64,000 bases of DNA from Dorea sp. D27 (GCF_001185345.1 NZ_KQ236743.1:935954-999953), one strand, 5' to 3'. Positions 34,351 to 44,115 are shown, numbered from the stretch's first letter. Notes: generated from the sequence alone by a model not told the origin. A program made the numbers and translations.

Positions 34351-35799
34351 ATGGCAGTATTAGATCAGCTGGAACCAAAGAAAGTATTTCAATTTTTTGA
34401 AGAGCTGTGCCAGATTCCGCACGGTACCTTTGACACGAAGCGCATCAGCGACCATTGTGCAGCATTTGCGAAGGAGCGGGGACTGGAAGTTGCGCAGGAC
34501 GATGCAAACAACGTAATCATCAGAAAGCCTGGTACAAAAGGATACGAAGACAGCGAGCCTGTCATCCTTCAGGGACATATGGATATGGTGTGCGAGAAAA
34601 GGCCGGGATCTTCCCACGATTTTGGAAAGGACGGACTTGAACTATATGTAGAAGACGGATATGTCAAGGCCAAGGATACGACATTAGGTGGGGACGATGG
34701 TATCGCGGTAGCGATGATAATGGCGCTTCTAGACAGTACCGATATACCACACCCGCCAATTGAAGCGGTATTTACGACTGATGAAGAAGTAGGCATGGGT
34801 GGGGCCATGGCTATCGATTTGTCTGTATTGAAGGGGCGGAAATTAATCAATATTGATTCGGAAGAGGAGGGTATCCTGACAACAGGATGTGCCGGAGGAT
34901 TCCGCTATGAGACGGTCATTCCGGTCCACAGAGAAAAGAAGACAGGTACGATCATTACAATCAAGATTCACGGCCTCCAGGGCGGCCACTCGGGAATAGA
35001 GATACATAAGCAGCGCGGCAATGCACACAAGATGATGGGACGTCTTTTAAATCGTATCGGACAGAGCATAGAGATAGACCTGGCAGAGATAAACGGAGGT
35101 TCCAAAGACAACGTGATTGCCATGGAATCAACAGCAGAAATCCTCGTGGCAGATAAAGATGCCGCAGCCGTAAAAGCTGTTGCGGAAGAGATGAAGGCTG
35201 TTTGGGACAACGAGTTTATGGGAGACGAACCGGGTCTCGCGGTTGAGGCGGCAGTTTCAGCCGATTCCACAGTTGATGTATGCGACAGGGCCAGCACGGA
35301 ACGTGTCATTTCCTACCTTGTCATGTGCCCGTTTGGTGTTCAGGGATATAGCAGGAAGCTAAAAGGCCTTGTAGAGACATCCATGAACATTGGCATCCTG
35401 GAGACGGCAGCCGGCCACGTTAAGACGGTATATCTGGCCAGAAGCTCGGTAGAGAGCAAAAAGCAGGAGATGAAAGAGCTGCTGGCAGCCTGCGCGAAAG
35501 CTGCAGGAGGCGAGGGAAAGAGCTTTAACGAATACCCTGCATGGCAGTTCAACCCGGATTCCGACCTCCGACGCATCATGGAGGATGTATATGAGGACAT
35601 GTTCGGAAAAGCGCCGGAAGTGACAACAGTACACGCTGGACTGGAGTGCGGCCTTTTCCTTGGCAAGAAGCCGGATCTTGACTGCGTTTCCTTCGGACCG
35701 GATATCATGGATGTGCATTCCTTTCACGAACGCCTTGGTATAGAGTCCACTGCCCGCACATGGAAATATCTGCAGGCGGTGCTCGCAAAATGTAAATAG
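34351..35799 (+). CDS. pepD: Aminoacyl-histidine dipeptidase (peptidase D, M20 family)
   Basis: PepD is a cytosolic zinc dipeptidase. The 482-residue protein has the M20 metal-site motifs GHMDMVC (about 78), DTTLGGDDGIAVAM (about 113-126) and TDEEVGMGGA (about 150), plus GLQGGHSGIEIHK in the lid/dimer domain and HAGLECGLF near the end. AGAGAGGTT lies before the ATG. It is divergent from ylbJ and appears to be a single-gene unit. Confidence 0.95.
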   Translation: MAVLDQLEPKKVFQFFEELCQIPHGTFDTKRISDHCAAFAKERGLEVAQDDANNVIIRKPGTKGYEDSEPVILQGHMDMVCEKRPGSSHDFGKDGLELYVEDGYVKAKDTTLGGDDGIAVAMIMALLDSTDIPHPPIEAVFTTDEEVGMGGAMAIDLSVLKGRKLINIDSEEEGILTTGCAGGFRYETVIPVHREKKTGTIITIKIHGLQGGHSGIEIHKQRGNAHKMMGRLLNRIGQSIEIDLAEINGGSKDNVIAMESTAEILVADKDAAAVKAVAEEMKAVWDNEFMGDEPGLAVEAAVSADSTVDVCDRASTERVISYLVMCPFGVQGYSRKLKGLVETSMNIGILETAAGHVKTVYLARSSVESKKQEMKELLAACAKAAGGEGKSFNEYPAWQFNPDSDLRRIMEDVYEDMFGKAPEVTTVHAGLECGLFLGKKPDLDCVSFGPDIMDVHSFHERLGIESTARTWKYLQAVLAKCK

Positions 35800-35831
35800 A
35801 CAAAATCAGCTGTAATGTGAGGGCCGGCTGT

Positions 35832-36368
35832 TTAAAGGCCGGCCATAAAAGCATCAATAGAATAGAATCCGACTGAGAGGTGCTTCTCGTGAAGCATCTC
35901 TTTTAGTATACGCATAAAAATGCCGGGCTTATTGACTCTTCTGAGACTTTCGAGCATTGCGGGAAGGGTGTCCCCATTGCCGAATTCTCCACCCCAGTCC
36001 CCGTCATAAGTGTAGTCCACTCCGCAGCTGGGGCTCCCATCGATACCAACGATACCGAGGATTTCATACCTGTCGGGATATGCAGCGTATTCTTCAAGCT
36101 GCATCACGATTGGTTCCAGCATGCGGCGGGCTTCCATGCGGAAATGAGGAGTATCGAACTGGGAGACGGCATGTCCCCAACGGCGGCTGCCGTAAAGCAG
36201 GAATTCCGGACATGGGAGCTGTATCATCTCATATTCTTCCGAGAAGGCATGCAGCAGGAAAGTTCTTTTGGCGGCGCGCTCAGCGGCCATCGCCTCCATA
36301 TCCTGATGCTTTAGCTTTACGGCATCGTTAAAAAAACAGTGGCTGACGACAATAATTTTCTGTATCAT
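35832..36368 (-). CDS. TudS-related putative desulfidase (DUF523-like, CD3072 type)
   Basis: This 178-residue protein has three cysteines at positions matching TudS/DUF523 proteins: Cys11 (VVSHCFFN), Cys53 (LPCPEFLLYGSRRWGH) and Cys115 (DGSPSCGVDY). In TudS they hold a 4Fe-4S cluster that removes sulfur from 2-thiouracil-type compounds. The ATG at 36368 has AAAGGAA upstream; an N-terminal extension in frame has no ribosome site. It is transcribed divergently from an ECF S component, the same partner seen in Clostridioides difficile (CD3072/CD3073). Uptake and desulfuration of a thiolated metabolite is an inference from that pairing. Confidence 0.82.
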   Translation of the reverse strand: MIQKIIVVSHCFFNDAVKLKHQDMEAMAAERAAKRTFLLHAFSEEYEMIQLPCPEFLLYGSRRWGHAVSQFDTPHFRMEARRMLEPIVMQLEEYAAYPDRYEILGIVGIDGSPSCGVDYTYDGDWGGEFGNGDTLPAMLESLRRVNKPGIFMRILKEMLHEKHLSVGFYSIDAFMAGL

Positions 36369-36485
36369 AAGTAAATTCCTTTCTTCGGCTATAAATATAA
36401 AAGCTGTATACATTATAGCATTGAAGCAGAAAAGCGGCATATAGAAAAATCCAATATACACGTGCTGCTTATCAGAATATCCAAT

Positions 36486-36514
36486 TTGGATCAGGCAAGC
36501 AGGCGTGCTAGTAT
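36486..36514 (+). promoter_or_regulatory. Promoter for the ECF S component
   Basis: TTGGAT, a 17-base spacer and TAGTAT lie about 45 bases before the start codon. That leaves too little leader for a riboswitch. Confidence 0.55.
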
Positions 36515-36557
36515 TATAGGCAGGATTATAAATTTACGTATGAGGATGGAGGACATT

Positions 36558-37136
36558 ATGAACAGAGAGATTTCAAACACGACAAGACTTATGATGTGCG
36601 GCCTGGCAATAGCGATTAATATCGTGCTTGGCATCATCATGGCCGCAATCAAGTTCCCGGTGTATCTGGATACAATAGGAACGATATTCATCGCCGTCTA
36701 TTTCGGGCCATGGTACGGCGCTGCCGTCGGGGGCACGACCAACTTTATGACAGCGCTTCTGTATGGCATGACCGATATGCCGTTCATGCTCGTCAATATA
36801 GCAATCGGGCTTGTTATCGGCTTTCTCTTTCGAAAAATCAAGTTTACATTTTTAAATGTTCTGATAGCCGGAACCATTGTCGGAATTGTGGCACCTGTCA
36901 TCGGTACACCGATAGGAATCGCCGTGTACGGAGGCTTGACAGGTACCGTTTCAGATGTAGCGGTCATATGGCTGAAGCAGAGCGGGGCAAGCATCTTTAC
37001 GGCATCTTTTCTTCCTAAGCTTGCCAATAATCTGATTGACAAGATCGGGTCATGCTCCATCATATTTCTGCTCGTAAAAGCGATGCCGGGAGCCCTGAAG
37101 CCCAAGTGCTGGATTAAGAGAAGAGCTGAAGCGTAA
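36558..37136 (+). CDS. ECF transporter S component (CD3073 type)
   Basis: This 192-residue membrane protein with five or six helices fits the substrate-binding (S) component of energy-coupling-factor importers: GLAIAINIVLGIIMAAIKFPVYLDTIGTI, FGPWYGAAVGGTTNFMTALLYG and TASFLPKLANNLIDK. The substrate is unknown. The shared ATPase/EcfT module is not in the window. The ATG follows GGAGG. The divergent TudS-like gene suggests a sulfur-containing base or related compound. A strong terminator ends the unit. Confidence 0.88.
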   Translation: MNREISNTTRLMMCGLAIAINIVLGIIMAAIKFPVYLDTIGTIFIAVYFGPWYGAAVGGTTNFMTALLYGMTDMPFMLVNIAIGLVIGFLFRKIKFTFLNVLIAGTIVGIVAPVIGTPIGIAVYGGLTGTVSDVAVIWLKQSGASIFTASFLPKLANNLIDKIGSCSIIFLLVKAMPGALKPKCWIKRRAEA

Positions 37137-37157
37137 AATAACATATGGCAGGCGCCA

Positions 37158-37200
37158 GGAGGCGGTCCCAAAGAATTTGTTTTGGGACGGCCTCTTTTTT
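37158..37200 (+). terminator. Intrinsic terminator after the ECF S component
   Basis: GAGGC and TCCCAAA pair with TTTGGGA and GCCTC, followed by TTTTTT. Confidence 0.9.
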
Positions 37201-37227
37201 CATATACTAAAATAAAAAGGATATTTT

Positions 37228-37941
37228 ATGAAACGTATGAGACCTGGCAAGTTGCTTTTGTTCTTGTTTATCACAGCACTGTCAACCGTCCTTCTTACCG
37301 GACATATATATAACCGTGCTATCATCAACAGGATGCGGAAAGAGACGATTGCGAACCTGGAATACCGTACTAATTTTTATTCTGACGCTATGCGCAGGGA
37401 TAAAGATAAGCTTTCCAAAGGGTGTAGAAAGCTGCTTGAAAATGTGGAAAACGAAGCGAGTTATTTCCCGATTCCAGAATCCACTGTGGATAAATCGCTG
37501 TCCGTATCCTTTGTAGATTCATGGATGGCAGAAAGGAAATATAACGGAACGAGTGGTCATGAAGGTACAGATATCATGGCTGTAAAGAATGAAAGAGGGC
37601 TTTATCCGGTGCTCAGCATGACGGACGGGACTATCACAAACCTTGGATGGCTGGAAAAAGGAGGCTACCGCGTCGGAATCACCTCGGATAGTGGTACATA
37701 TTATTACTACGCACATCTTGATTCCTATGGCAATATAAAAAAAGGTGACAAGGTAAAAGCGGGGCAGTTCATCGGTTATATGGGAGATTCCGGATATGGT
37801 GAAGAAGGCACGACAGGACAGTTTGATGTACATCTGCATTTTGGAATCTATTCTTATGAGACGGGTGAGGAGATCAGCGTCAATCCATACTATGTCCTCC
37901 TGTCGCTTGAAAAGAAGAAATTAAAATATTCATATTCCTAG
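37228..37941 (+). CDS. M23 family metallopeptidase, membrane-anchored
   Basis: This 237-residue protein has one N-terminal membrane helix (about 8-27), a short helical linker and a C-terminal LytM/M23 domain with the zinc ligands in GHEGTDIM (HxxxD) and HLHFGIY (HxH). YYYYAHLDSYG and KAGQFIGYMGDSG are typical of active members, so it probably cuts peptidoglycan cross-bridges outside the membrane. Single-domain M23 proteins of this size are often sporulation or cell-separation enzymes. Confidence 0.9.
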   Translation: MKRMRPGKLLLFLFITALSTVLLTGHIYNRAIINRMRKETIANLEYRTNFYSDAMRRDKDKLSKGCRKLLENVENEASYFPIPESTVDKSLSVSFVDSWMAERKYNGTSGHEGTDIMAVKNERGLYPVLSMTDGTITNLGWLEKGGYRVGITSDSGTYYYYAHLDSYGNIKKGDKVKAGQFIGYMGDSGYGEEGTTGQFDVHLHFGIYSYETGEEISVNPYYVLLSLEKKKLKYSYS

Positions 37942-38022
37942 AGTTATGGTATCGGATATGTTATACTAAACTATGTATGTACAAATAGTATGAATTGTAA
38001 CTACATATGGAGGAATTGCGAC

Positions 38023-39405
38023 ATGAATCTGCCTTGTGCATTTGAAGATAAGATGAAGGAACTGCTAGGAGACGAGTATCCCGACTATATAGCGTGTTAC
38101 GATGAGCCGAGATACTATGGACTTCGCGTAAACACGAATAAAATTACCGTAGAAGAATTTAAAAGAATATGTCCGTTTGATATCACACCGATCCCATGGA
38201 TTGAAAATGGATTCTACTATGACGGTGAAGCAGTGTCTCCGTCAAGACACCCATACTATTTTGCGGGGCTGTATTACCTGCAGGAACCAAGTGCTATGAC
38301 GCCGGCCAGCCGGCTTCCTGTAGAACAGGGGGACAAGGTGCTGGATTTGTGTGCCGCGCCGGGAGGGAAGGCGACAGAACTTGGTGCAAAGCTTAAAGAT
38401 ACCGGAGTTCTTGCTGCCAACGATATCAGCAGTTCAAGAGCGAAAGGTCTGCTGAAGAATATAGAAGTCTTTGGAATCGGAAATATGCTTATACTGAGTG
38501 AAGAACCCGGGAATCTGTCAGGATACTTTCCAGAGTATTTTGACAAGATACTGATTGATGCACCATGTTCCGGGGAAGGCATGTTCCGCAAAGACAAGAA
38601 AATGGTAAAAGCATGGGAAGAACACGGGCCGGAATATTTCAGCAGCATCCAGAAAAGCATCATCGTACAGGCTGCAGATATGCTGAAGCCAGGTGGGATG
38701 CTGTTGTACTCTACTTGTACGTTTGACGGGCGTGAGAATGAACAGACCGTGGCATATCTGCTGAAGAACCGTCCCGGCTTCAAGATAGTGGACATGGAGC
38801 AGTATGAAGGATTCAGCCCAGGACGCCCGGAGCTGACAGAGGCGGAGGATCCCGCAATAGCAAAAACCGTTCGTATCTTTCCACATCATATGAAAGGAGA
38901 GGGGCATTACCTTGCGCTCCTCAGAAAGGACGGTGGCATTCGCCAAGAGGACTACTCCGTGCCTCTTAAAAGAAGCCGTATAAAACTGCCTGCAGAACTG
39001 GAAGCTTTCATGACGAAAGTATCCTGGGAGCTGGACAGAACCAGAATCGATTTAAGAGGAGAACGTATCTACTATATGCCGGAGGGGCTTCCTGAGCTAA
39101 GAGGCATCCGCTTTTTAAGGACGGGCCTTCTTATGGGCGAACTGAAGAAAAATCGGTTTGAACCGAGCCAGGCACTGGCGATGTATATGAAAAAGGGAGA
39201 GTATGAGGATTCCCTTGATTTTTCTGTAACGGATGAACGAGTTTCCAGATATCTGAAAGGGGAGACTATCGATGCAGACGATATGGTATCGGCCGGAAGC
39301 AAAGGATGGCATCTCGTCTGCGTGGACGGCTATCCGCTTGGGTGGGGCAAGCTCTCAGGCGGGATACTAAAGAATAAGTACCTTCCCGGATGGAGGCTGT
39401 GCTGA
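38023..39405 (+). CDS. rsmF: RsmF/NOL1-type 23S/16S rRNA m5C methyltransferase
   Basis: This 460-residue enzyme has the RsmB/RsmF core: YYLQEPSAM, SAM site VLDLCAAPGGKATELG, DAPCSGEGMFRKD with the release cysteine, and YSTCTF with the catalytic cysteine. The C-terminal 150 residues (from about 310) form the RNA-recognition tail typical of bacterial RsmF-like proteins. GGAGG precedes the ATG at 38023. Its stop codon overlaps the next start by one base. Confidence 0.93.
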   Translation: MNLPCAFEDKMKELLGDEYPDYIACYDEPRYYGLRVNTNKITVEEFKRICPFDITPIPWIENGFYYDGEAVSPSRHPYYFAGLYYLQEPSAMTPASRLPVEQGDKVLDLCAAPGGKATELGAKLKDTGVLAANDISSSRAKGLLKNIEVFGIGNMLILSEEPGNLSGYFPEYFDKILIDAPCSGEGMFRKDKKMVKAWEEHGPEYFSSIQKSIIVQAADMLKPGGMLLYSTCTFDGRENEQTVAYLLKNRPGFKIVDMEQYEGFSPGRPELTEAEDPAIAKTVRIFPHHMKGEGHYLALLRKDGGIRQEDYSVPLKRSRIKLPAELEAFMTKVSWELDRTRIDLRGERIYYMPEGLPELRGIRFLRTGLLMGELKKNRFEPSQALAMYMKKGEYEDSLDFSVTDERVSRYLKGETIDADDMVSAGSKGWHLVCVDGYPLGWGKLSGGILKNKYLPGWRLC

Positions 39406-40133
39406 TGATAAGGCTTGATAAGTATCTGGCGGATATGGGCATCGGGACACGCCAAGAAGTAAAAAGGCGTATCCGGCAGGGGAAGGTTACGGTAGATGGA
39501 ACTGTCGTCAGATCACCGGAATATAAAGTGGACGAAGAGTGCACGGTATGCTGCGACGGCGGCCGGGTCTGTTATGAAGCGTTTGAATACTATATGCTGA
39601 ACAAGCCGGCCGGTGTCGTGTCTGCAACCGAGGACCGCACCGAAAAGACTGTCATTGACCTGATAGGAGGGCAGAGAAGGAAAGACCTTTTTCCGGCCGG
39701 CCGGCTTGATAAGGACACAGAAGGGCTGCTTCTCATAACGAATGACGGAGCACTTGCCCACCGGCTGCTGTCACCAAAGAAACATGTCGATAAGATGTAT
39801 TATGTACGGGTCAAGGGAGCAGTTACAGAAGAAGATGTGCACGCCATGGCAGAAGGCATCAATATCGGGTCCTCTGCCTTGGAAGAGTGGACGAAGCCGG
39901 CCGTTCTGGATATTATATCCAGTGGACGGGAGTCGGCTGTACGGCTTACCATACAGGAGGGGAAATACCATCAGGTAAAGCGTATGTTCCTGGCAAGAGG
40001 GAAGGAAGTCACCTATCTGAAGCGGGAGCGGATGGGCGCGCTGGCCCTTGACGAATCCTTGCAGCCAGGAGAGTACCGCAGACTGACAGAAGAGGAGTTG
40101 AAAGACTTATATGAGACAGACAGGCATGCTTGA
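39405..40133 (+). CDS. RsuA/RluB-type pseudouridine synthase
   Basis: This 242-residue enzyme has an N-terminal S4 RNA-binding domain (RLDKYLADMGIGTRQEVKRRIRQG) and the RsuA catalytic core (MLNKPAGVVSATED, and AGRLDKDTEGLLLITNDG with the catalytic Asp). It converts a uridine of rRNA to pseudouridine; the length suits RsuA, which acts on 16S rRNA. GGAGG 8 bases upstream fixes the ATG at 39405, which overlaps the rsmF stop codon. Confidence 0.93.
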   Translation: MIRLDKYLADMGIGTRQEVKRRIRQGKVTVDGTVVRSPEYKVDEECTVCCDGGRVCYEAFEYYMLNKPAGVVSATEDRTEKTVIDLIGGQRRKDLFPAGRLDKDTEGLLLITNDGALAHRLLSPKKHVDKMYYVRVKGAVTEEDVHAMAEGINIGSSALEEWTKPAVLDIISSGRESAVRLTIQEGKYHQVKRMFLARGKEVTYLKRERMGALALDESLQPGEYRRLTEEELKDLYETDRHA

Positions 40134-40797
40134 AGATATGGAGGCAATCATATTCGATATGGACGGGACGCTTCTGGATTCTATGTGGATATGGCCATCC
40201 GTGGACGATGATTATCTTCGTAAGTATCATCTGGATAAGCCGGATCACTTTCATGAGATGATGGAAGGGAAAAGCTACATTGAGGTGGCACGGCTTTTTC
40301 TGGATATTTTCCCCGGCCTTGACCAGACGCTGGATGAAGTTATGGATGAATGGATGGAGATGACATACGACAGGTATATCCATTCTGTGGATATGAAGGA
40401 AGGGGCACATGACTTCATTGTGGACATGCGCGCCCAGGGGAAGAAAATCGGTATTGCCACGAGCAACTCCAATGTGCTGGCAGATGCCGCGCTGAATGCC
40501 CTCTCCATCCGCCCCCTGTTCGATTCTGTGCATAGTGCATGTGAAGTGGAGAAGGGAAAGCCTTCACCGGATGTGTACCTGCTCGTGGCAGAAGAGATGC
40601 AAGTACCACCGCATCGCTGCCTTGTCTTTGAAGATGTCCCGATGGGTATACTGGCGGGCAAAAGAGCAGGAATGAAAGTGTGCGGGGTGGACGATGATTA
40701 TTCCAGACCACAGGAAGCCAGAAAAAAAGAGCTGGCAGACTATTACATACAGAGCTACTATGACATCAGAAATGGAACTTATGAGGTATTGACATGA
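40111..40797 (+). CDS. HAD family phosphatase, beta-phosphoglucomutase-like
   Basis: This 228-residue HAD hydrolase has the nucleophile motif IIFDMDGTLLDSM, a helical cap, IGIATSNSN (motif II), the lysine in GKPSPDVY and CLVFEDVPMGI (motif III/IV). The substrate is unknown. It overlaps the pseudouridine synthase by 23 bases and the YgiQ gene by 4, so all are co-transcribed. ATGs at 40126 and 40138 are possible alternative starts. Confidence 0.88.
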   Translation: MRQTGMLEDMEAIIFDMDGTLLDSMWIWPSVDDDYLRKYHLDKPDHFHEMMEGKSYIEVARLFLDIFPGLDQTLDEVMDEWMEMTYDRYIHSVDMKEGAHDFIVDMRAQGKKIGIATSNSNVLADAALNALSIRPLFDSVHSACEVEKGKPSPDVYLLVAEEMQVPPHRCLVFEDVPMGILAGKRAGMKVCGVDDDYSRPQEARKKELADYYIQSYYDIRNGTYEVLT

Positions 40798-42704
40798 TAA
40801 AAGGATTCTTACCAATCTGCAGGCAGGATATGGAAGAGAGGGGATGGGAGCGGCCGGACTTTGTCTATGTGTCAGGAGACGCTTACGTGGACCACCCGTC
40901 TTTTGGCCACGCAATCATAACGAGGACGCTTGAGGCTTACGGGTATAAGGTGGCTGTCATACCGCAGCCGGACTGGAAAGATAAGAACAGCATTACCGAA
41001 TTTGGTGAGCCGAGGCTGGGCTTTCTCGTATCTTCCGGCAATATGGATTCTATGGTTAACCACTATTCGGTGTCAAAGAAGAGGAGAAAGACGGATGCAT
41101 TCACACCAGGCGGAGTGATGGGCAGACGACCGGACTATGCCGCTGTCGTGTACTGCAATCTTATCCGTCAGGTATATAAGAAGACGCCGGTTATACTAGG
41201 AGGGATCGAAGCGAGCTTAAGGAGGCTTGCCCATTATGATTACTGGTCTGATAAGCTGAAACGTTCCGTACTGCTCGACTCCGGAGCTGATCTCATCTCT
41301 TACGGCATGGGAGAGCTCTCTGTCATAGAGATAGCAGAAGCGCTGGATGCCGGAATAGATGTCAAAGATATCACCTATATTCCAGGTACGGTGTGTAAGG
41401 TCAGTGATTTGAAAAGCGTGTACGATGCGGCAATCCTTCCGTCCTATGAGGATTTGAAAAAAGACAGGATCAATTATGCAAAAAGCTTCTATACGCAGTA
41501 CTGCAATACAGACCCGTTTTCAGGCAGAAGGCTTGTGGAGCCATATGGAGAGCACCTGTATGTCGTCCAGAATCCACCGTCCAGACCGCTGTCCACGTCG
41601 GAAATGGACCGGGTATACAGCTATCCCTATATGAGGACTTATCATCCGATTTATGAAAAAGACGGAGGGGTGCCCGCTATATCGGAAGTCAAGTTCAGCC
41701 TGGTAAGCAACCGGGGATGCTACGGGGGATGCAGCTTCTGTGCACTGACGTTCCATCAGGGGAGGATCATGCAGGTCCGCAGCCATGAGTCGCTGCTGGC
41801 AGAGGCCGGCCGGTTCATATGGGAGGAAGATTTTAAAGGTTATATCCACGATGTGGGCGGGCCTACGGCGAACTTCCGCCATCCTTCCTGCGGCAAGCAG
41901 CTGAAGCACGGAGTGTGTAAAGAGCGGCAGTGCCTGTTCCCAAAACCGTGCGGCAGCCTGAGAGTGGATCATAAGGACTACATCGCGCTGCTCAGAAAGC
42001 TGAGAGAGCTGCCGGGGGTAAAGAAGGTGTTCATCCGTTCCGGCATCCGCTTCGATTATGTAATGGCTGATAAAGATGACACCTTTTTCAGGGAATTGTG
42101 CCGGCATCATGTCAGCGGACAGCTGAAGGTAGCTCCCGAGCATGTGTCAGACGCAGTGCTGGCAAAGATGGGAAAGCCGGAGAACAGCGTGTACCAGGCA
42201 TTCGTCAGAAAATACAAAAAGATAAATGGGGACTTGGGAAAAGAACAGTATCTCGTCCCGTACCTCATGTCCTCGCACCCCGGGTCTACGATGAAAGATG
42301 CCGTAGAGCTGGCCGAATATCTAAGAGATCTGGGATATATGCCGGAGCAGGTACAGGATTTCTACCCGACACCGTCAACCTTGTCTACATGCATGTATTA
42401 TACCGGGGTGGATCCGAGAGATATGAAACCGGTATATGTGCCGAAGCATCCTCATGAGAAAGCGATGCAGCGGGCTTTGATACAATACCGGAACCCGAAG
42501 AATTACGATCTCGTTCTCGAGGCGCTCAAAGAGACAGGCCGTATGGATCTGATTGGATTCGACAGACACTGCCTTATCCGGCCGCGGCCGCCGCATGGAG
42601 GGAAATCCTTTCATGCAGGCAGCGGGCAGAATAGGCAGGACGCCGGGACTCGTGGAAAGAAAAAGACGATTCGTAATGTCCACAAGAAAAAGAAGACAGG
42701 ATAG
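40794..42704 (+). CDS. YgiQ family radical SAM protein
   Basis: This 636-residue protein has an N-terminal YgiQ domain (SGDAYVDHPSFGHAII), the radical SAM cluster motif CYGGCSFC (CxxxCxxC) and a C-terminal basic tail rich in Lys, Arg and Gly. Family signatures GGPTANFRHPSCG and FYPTPSTLSTCMYYTG are present. The reaction of YgiQ is unknown. It starts with an ATGA overlap and ends 11 bases before the SDR gene. Confidence 0.94.
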   Translation: MIKGFLPICRQDMEERGWERPDFVYVSGDAYVDHPSFGHAIITRTLEAYGYKVAVIPQPDWKDKNSITEFGEPRLGFLVSSGNMDSMVNHYSVSKKRRKTDAFTPGGVMGRRPDYAAVVYCNLIRQVYKKTPVILGGIEASLRRLAHYDYWSDKLKRSVLLDSGADLISYGMGELSVIEIAEALDAGIDVKDITYIPGTVCKVSDLKSVYDAAILPSYEDLKKDRINYAKSFYTQYCNTDPFSGRRLVEPYGEHLYVVQNPPSRPLSTSEMDRVYSYPYMRTYHPIYEKDGGVPAISEVKFSLVSNRGCYGGCSFCALTFHQGRIMQVRSHESLLAEAGRFIWEEDFKGYIHDVGGPTANFRHPSCGKQLKHGVCKERQCLFPKPCGSLRVDHKDYIALLRKLRELPGVKKVFIRSGIRFDYVMADKDDTFFRELCRHHVSGQLKVAPEHVSDAVLAKMGKPENSVYQAFVRKYKKINGDLGKEQYLVPYLMSSHPGSTMKDAVELAEYLRDLGYMPEQVQDFYPTPSTLSTCMYYTGVDPRDMKPVYVPKHPHEKAMQRALIQYRNPKNYDLVLEALKETGRMDLIGFDRHCLIRPRPPHGGKSFHAGSGQNRQDAGTRGKKKTIRNVHKKKKTG

Positions 42705-42715
42705 GAGGCAGGACA

Positions 42716-43504
42716 ATGAAAATTGCAATGATTACAGGTGCATCTTCCGGTTTGGGCCGGGAATTTGCAAGACAGATACCCAGACTGTACCGGAAGCTGG
42801 ATGAGATATGGCTGGCCGCGAGAAGCACGGATAAGCTGAAAGAGCTCGCAAAAGAGCTTCCTCTTCCTGTGCGGATCTTTGACGGTGATTTGACGCGGGA
42901 TTATATATACGATAGAATCAAAAAAGAACTGGAACGACAATCGGCGGATATACGTATGCTTGTCAATGCCGCCGGATACGGGGCTATCGGTGATGCGTCC
43001 GATATGGATGGAGCTGCACAGACCGGCATGATCGATTTGAACTGCAGGGCGCTGACGAAAATGACGCTCCTGTGCATCCCACATATGTCAAAAGGCAGCC
43101 GGATCGTCCAGATGGCCTCTGCGGCGGCGTTCGCTCCACAGCCCGGCTTTGCCGTCTATGCCGCAACGAAATCTTATGTATACAGTTTTGCAAGAGGAAT
43201 GGGCAGCGAACTGAAAAGCAGAGGTATCGTAACGACAGTGGTGTGCCCTGGCCCGGTAGATACCGCTTTTTTCGAGAGGGCAGGGGGAACCGGCGGCAGT
43301 TTGAAATGGAAATTTATGTCCGGTCCGGAAGAAGTCGTACGTAAAGCGCTTGTCGATTCAGCGTGCAGACGGGAGACGTCCGTGTACGGTGCGGCCATGA
43401 AGGCAGCCAGAATTGCAGCCAGGCTGCTTCCTCACAGGCTCGTCATACGGCTGATGAGGGCGGACAGCAAAAAGCAGAATAAGGGAGACGGAAATATACG
43501 ATGA
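42716..43504 (+). CDS. SDR family NAD(P)-dependent oxidoreductase
   Basis: This 262-residue classical short-chain dehydrogenase has the dinucleotide motif TGASSGLG, NAAG, and the catalytic YAATK (Tyr-x-x-x-Lys) after ASAAAFAPQPGFAVY. The C-terminus is basic. It is DltE/YdfG-like, and its substrate cannot be read from the sequence. AGGAGGACA lies before the ATG; it shares an ATGA overlap with the next gene. Confidence 0.9.
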   Translation: MKIAMITGASSGLGREFARQIPRLYRKLDEIWLAARSTDKLKELAKELPLPVRIFDGDLTRDYIYDRIKKELERQSADIRMLVNAAGYGAIGDASDMDGAAQTGMIDLNCRALTKMTLLCIPHMSKGSRIVQMASAAAFAPQPGFAVYAATKSYVYSFARGMGSELKSRGIVTTVVCPGPVDTAFFERAGGTGGSLKWKFMSGPEEVVRKALVDSACRRETSVYGAAMKAARIAARLLPHRLVIRLMRADSKKQNKGDGNIR

Positions 43505-44076
43505 AGATAGAAAAAGGCCAGCCGGGGTATATCAAAGCACAGAAGCAGAAGCTGCTCATGTTTACGATTGTTGAATTTGCCATTGTAGTGGCTCTGCTGC
43601 TGCTCGGATACTTCCAGACGGGGACGAAGCTGAATCTGCTCACGGCGGTTGCCGTACTTGGATGTCTGCCGGCATCGAAGATGTTGGTTGAATTTATAGC
43701 AATCGCACCGTATAAGGCCATAGATCCTGAAAAATATAAAGAGACAGAAGAAAAAGCAGCGCTGTTGACGACAGCTTATGATCTGGTCATCACAAGCAAG
43801 GAGAAGATAATGCCGGTGGATGCAGTCGTCATCTCAGGCAATACTGTCTGCGGATATGCTTCCAATCCGAAGACAGACGAAGCAAGGGCGGCAAAGCACA
43901 TAAAAGAAACGTTGCACCAGAACCATATCGACAAGGTGGCGGTCAAGATATTCAGCGACTATGTCGCGTTTATTTCCAGGGCAGAAGGGATGAACAGCAT
44001 CGCCGCTATCGACAGGCCTGACAACAAGAATCTGGAACAAAAGATTCGCAGCGCCATACTGGGCACTGCAATGTAA
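43501..44076 (+). CDS. Two-helix membrane protein of unknown function
   Basis: This 191-residue protein has two membrane helices near the N-terminus (about 19-36 and 44-62), followed by a soluble alpha/beta domain of about 120 residues ending KIRSAILGTAM. No catalytic motif or family is recognised. Its start overlaps the SDR stop (ATGA), so it belongs to the same operon. Confidence 0.75.
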   Translation: MKIEKGQPGYIKAQKQKLLMFTIVEFAIVVALLLLGYFQTGTKLNLLTAVAVLGCLPASKMLVEFIAIAPYKAIDPEKYKETEEKAALLTTAYDLVITSKEKIMPVDAVVISGNTVCGYASNPKTDEARAAKHIKETLHQNHIDKVAVKIFSDYVAFISRAEGMNSIAAIDRPDNKNLEQKIRSAILGTAM

Positions 44077-44115
44077 CGTTTATTGCGGAAAGGATTATTC
44101 CCAAATAGGACCACT

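Noticed and set aside
36369-36557. Riboswitch ahead of the ECF S component
   Set aside because: The likely promoter leaves only about 40 bases of leader, and no known riboswitch pattern was recognised.
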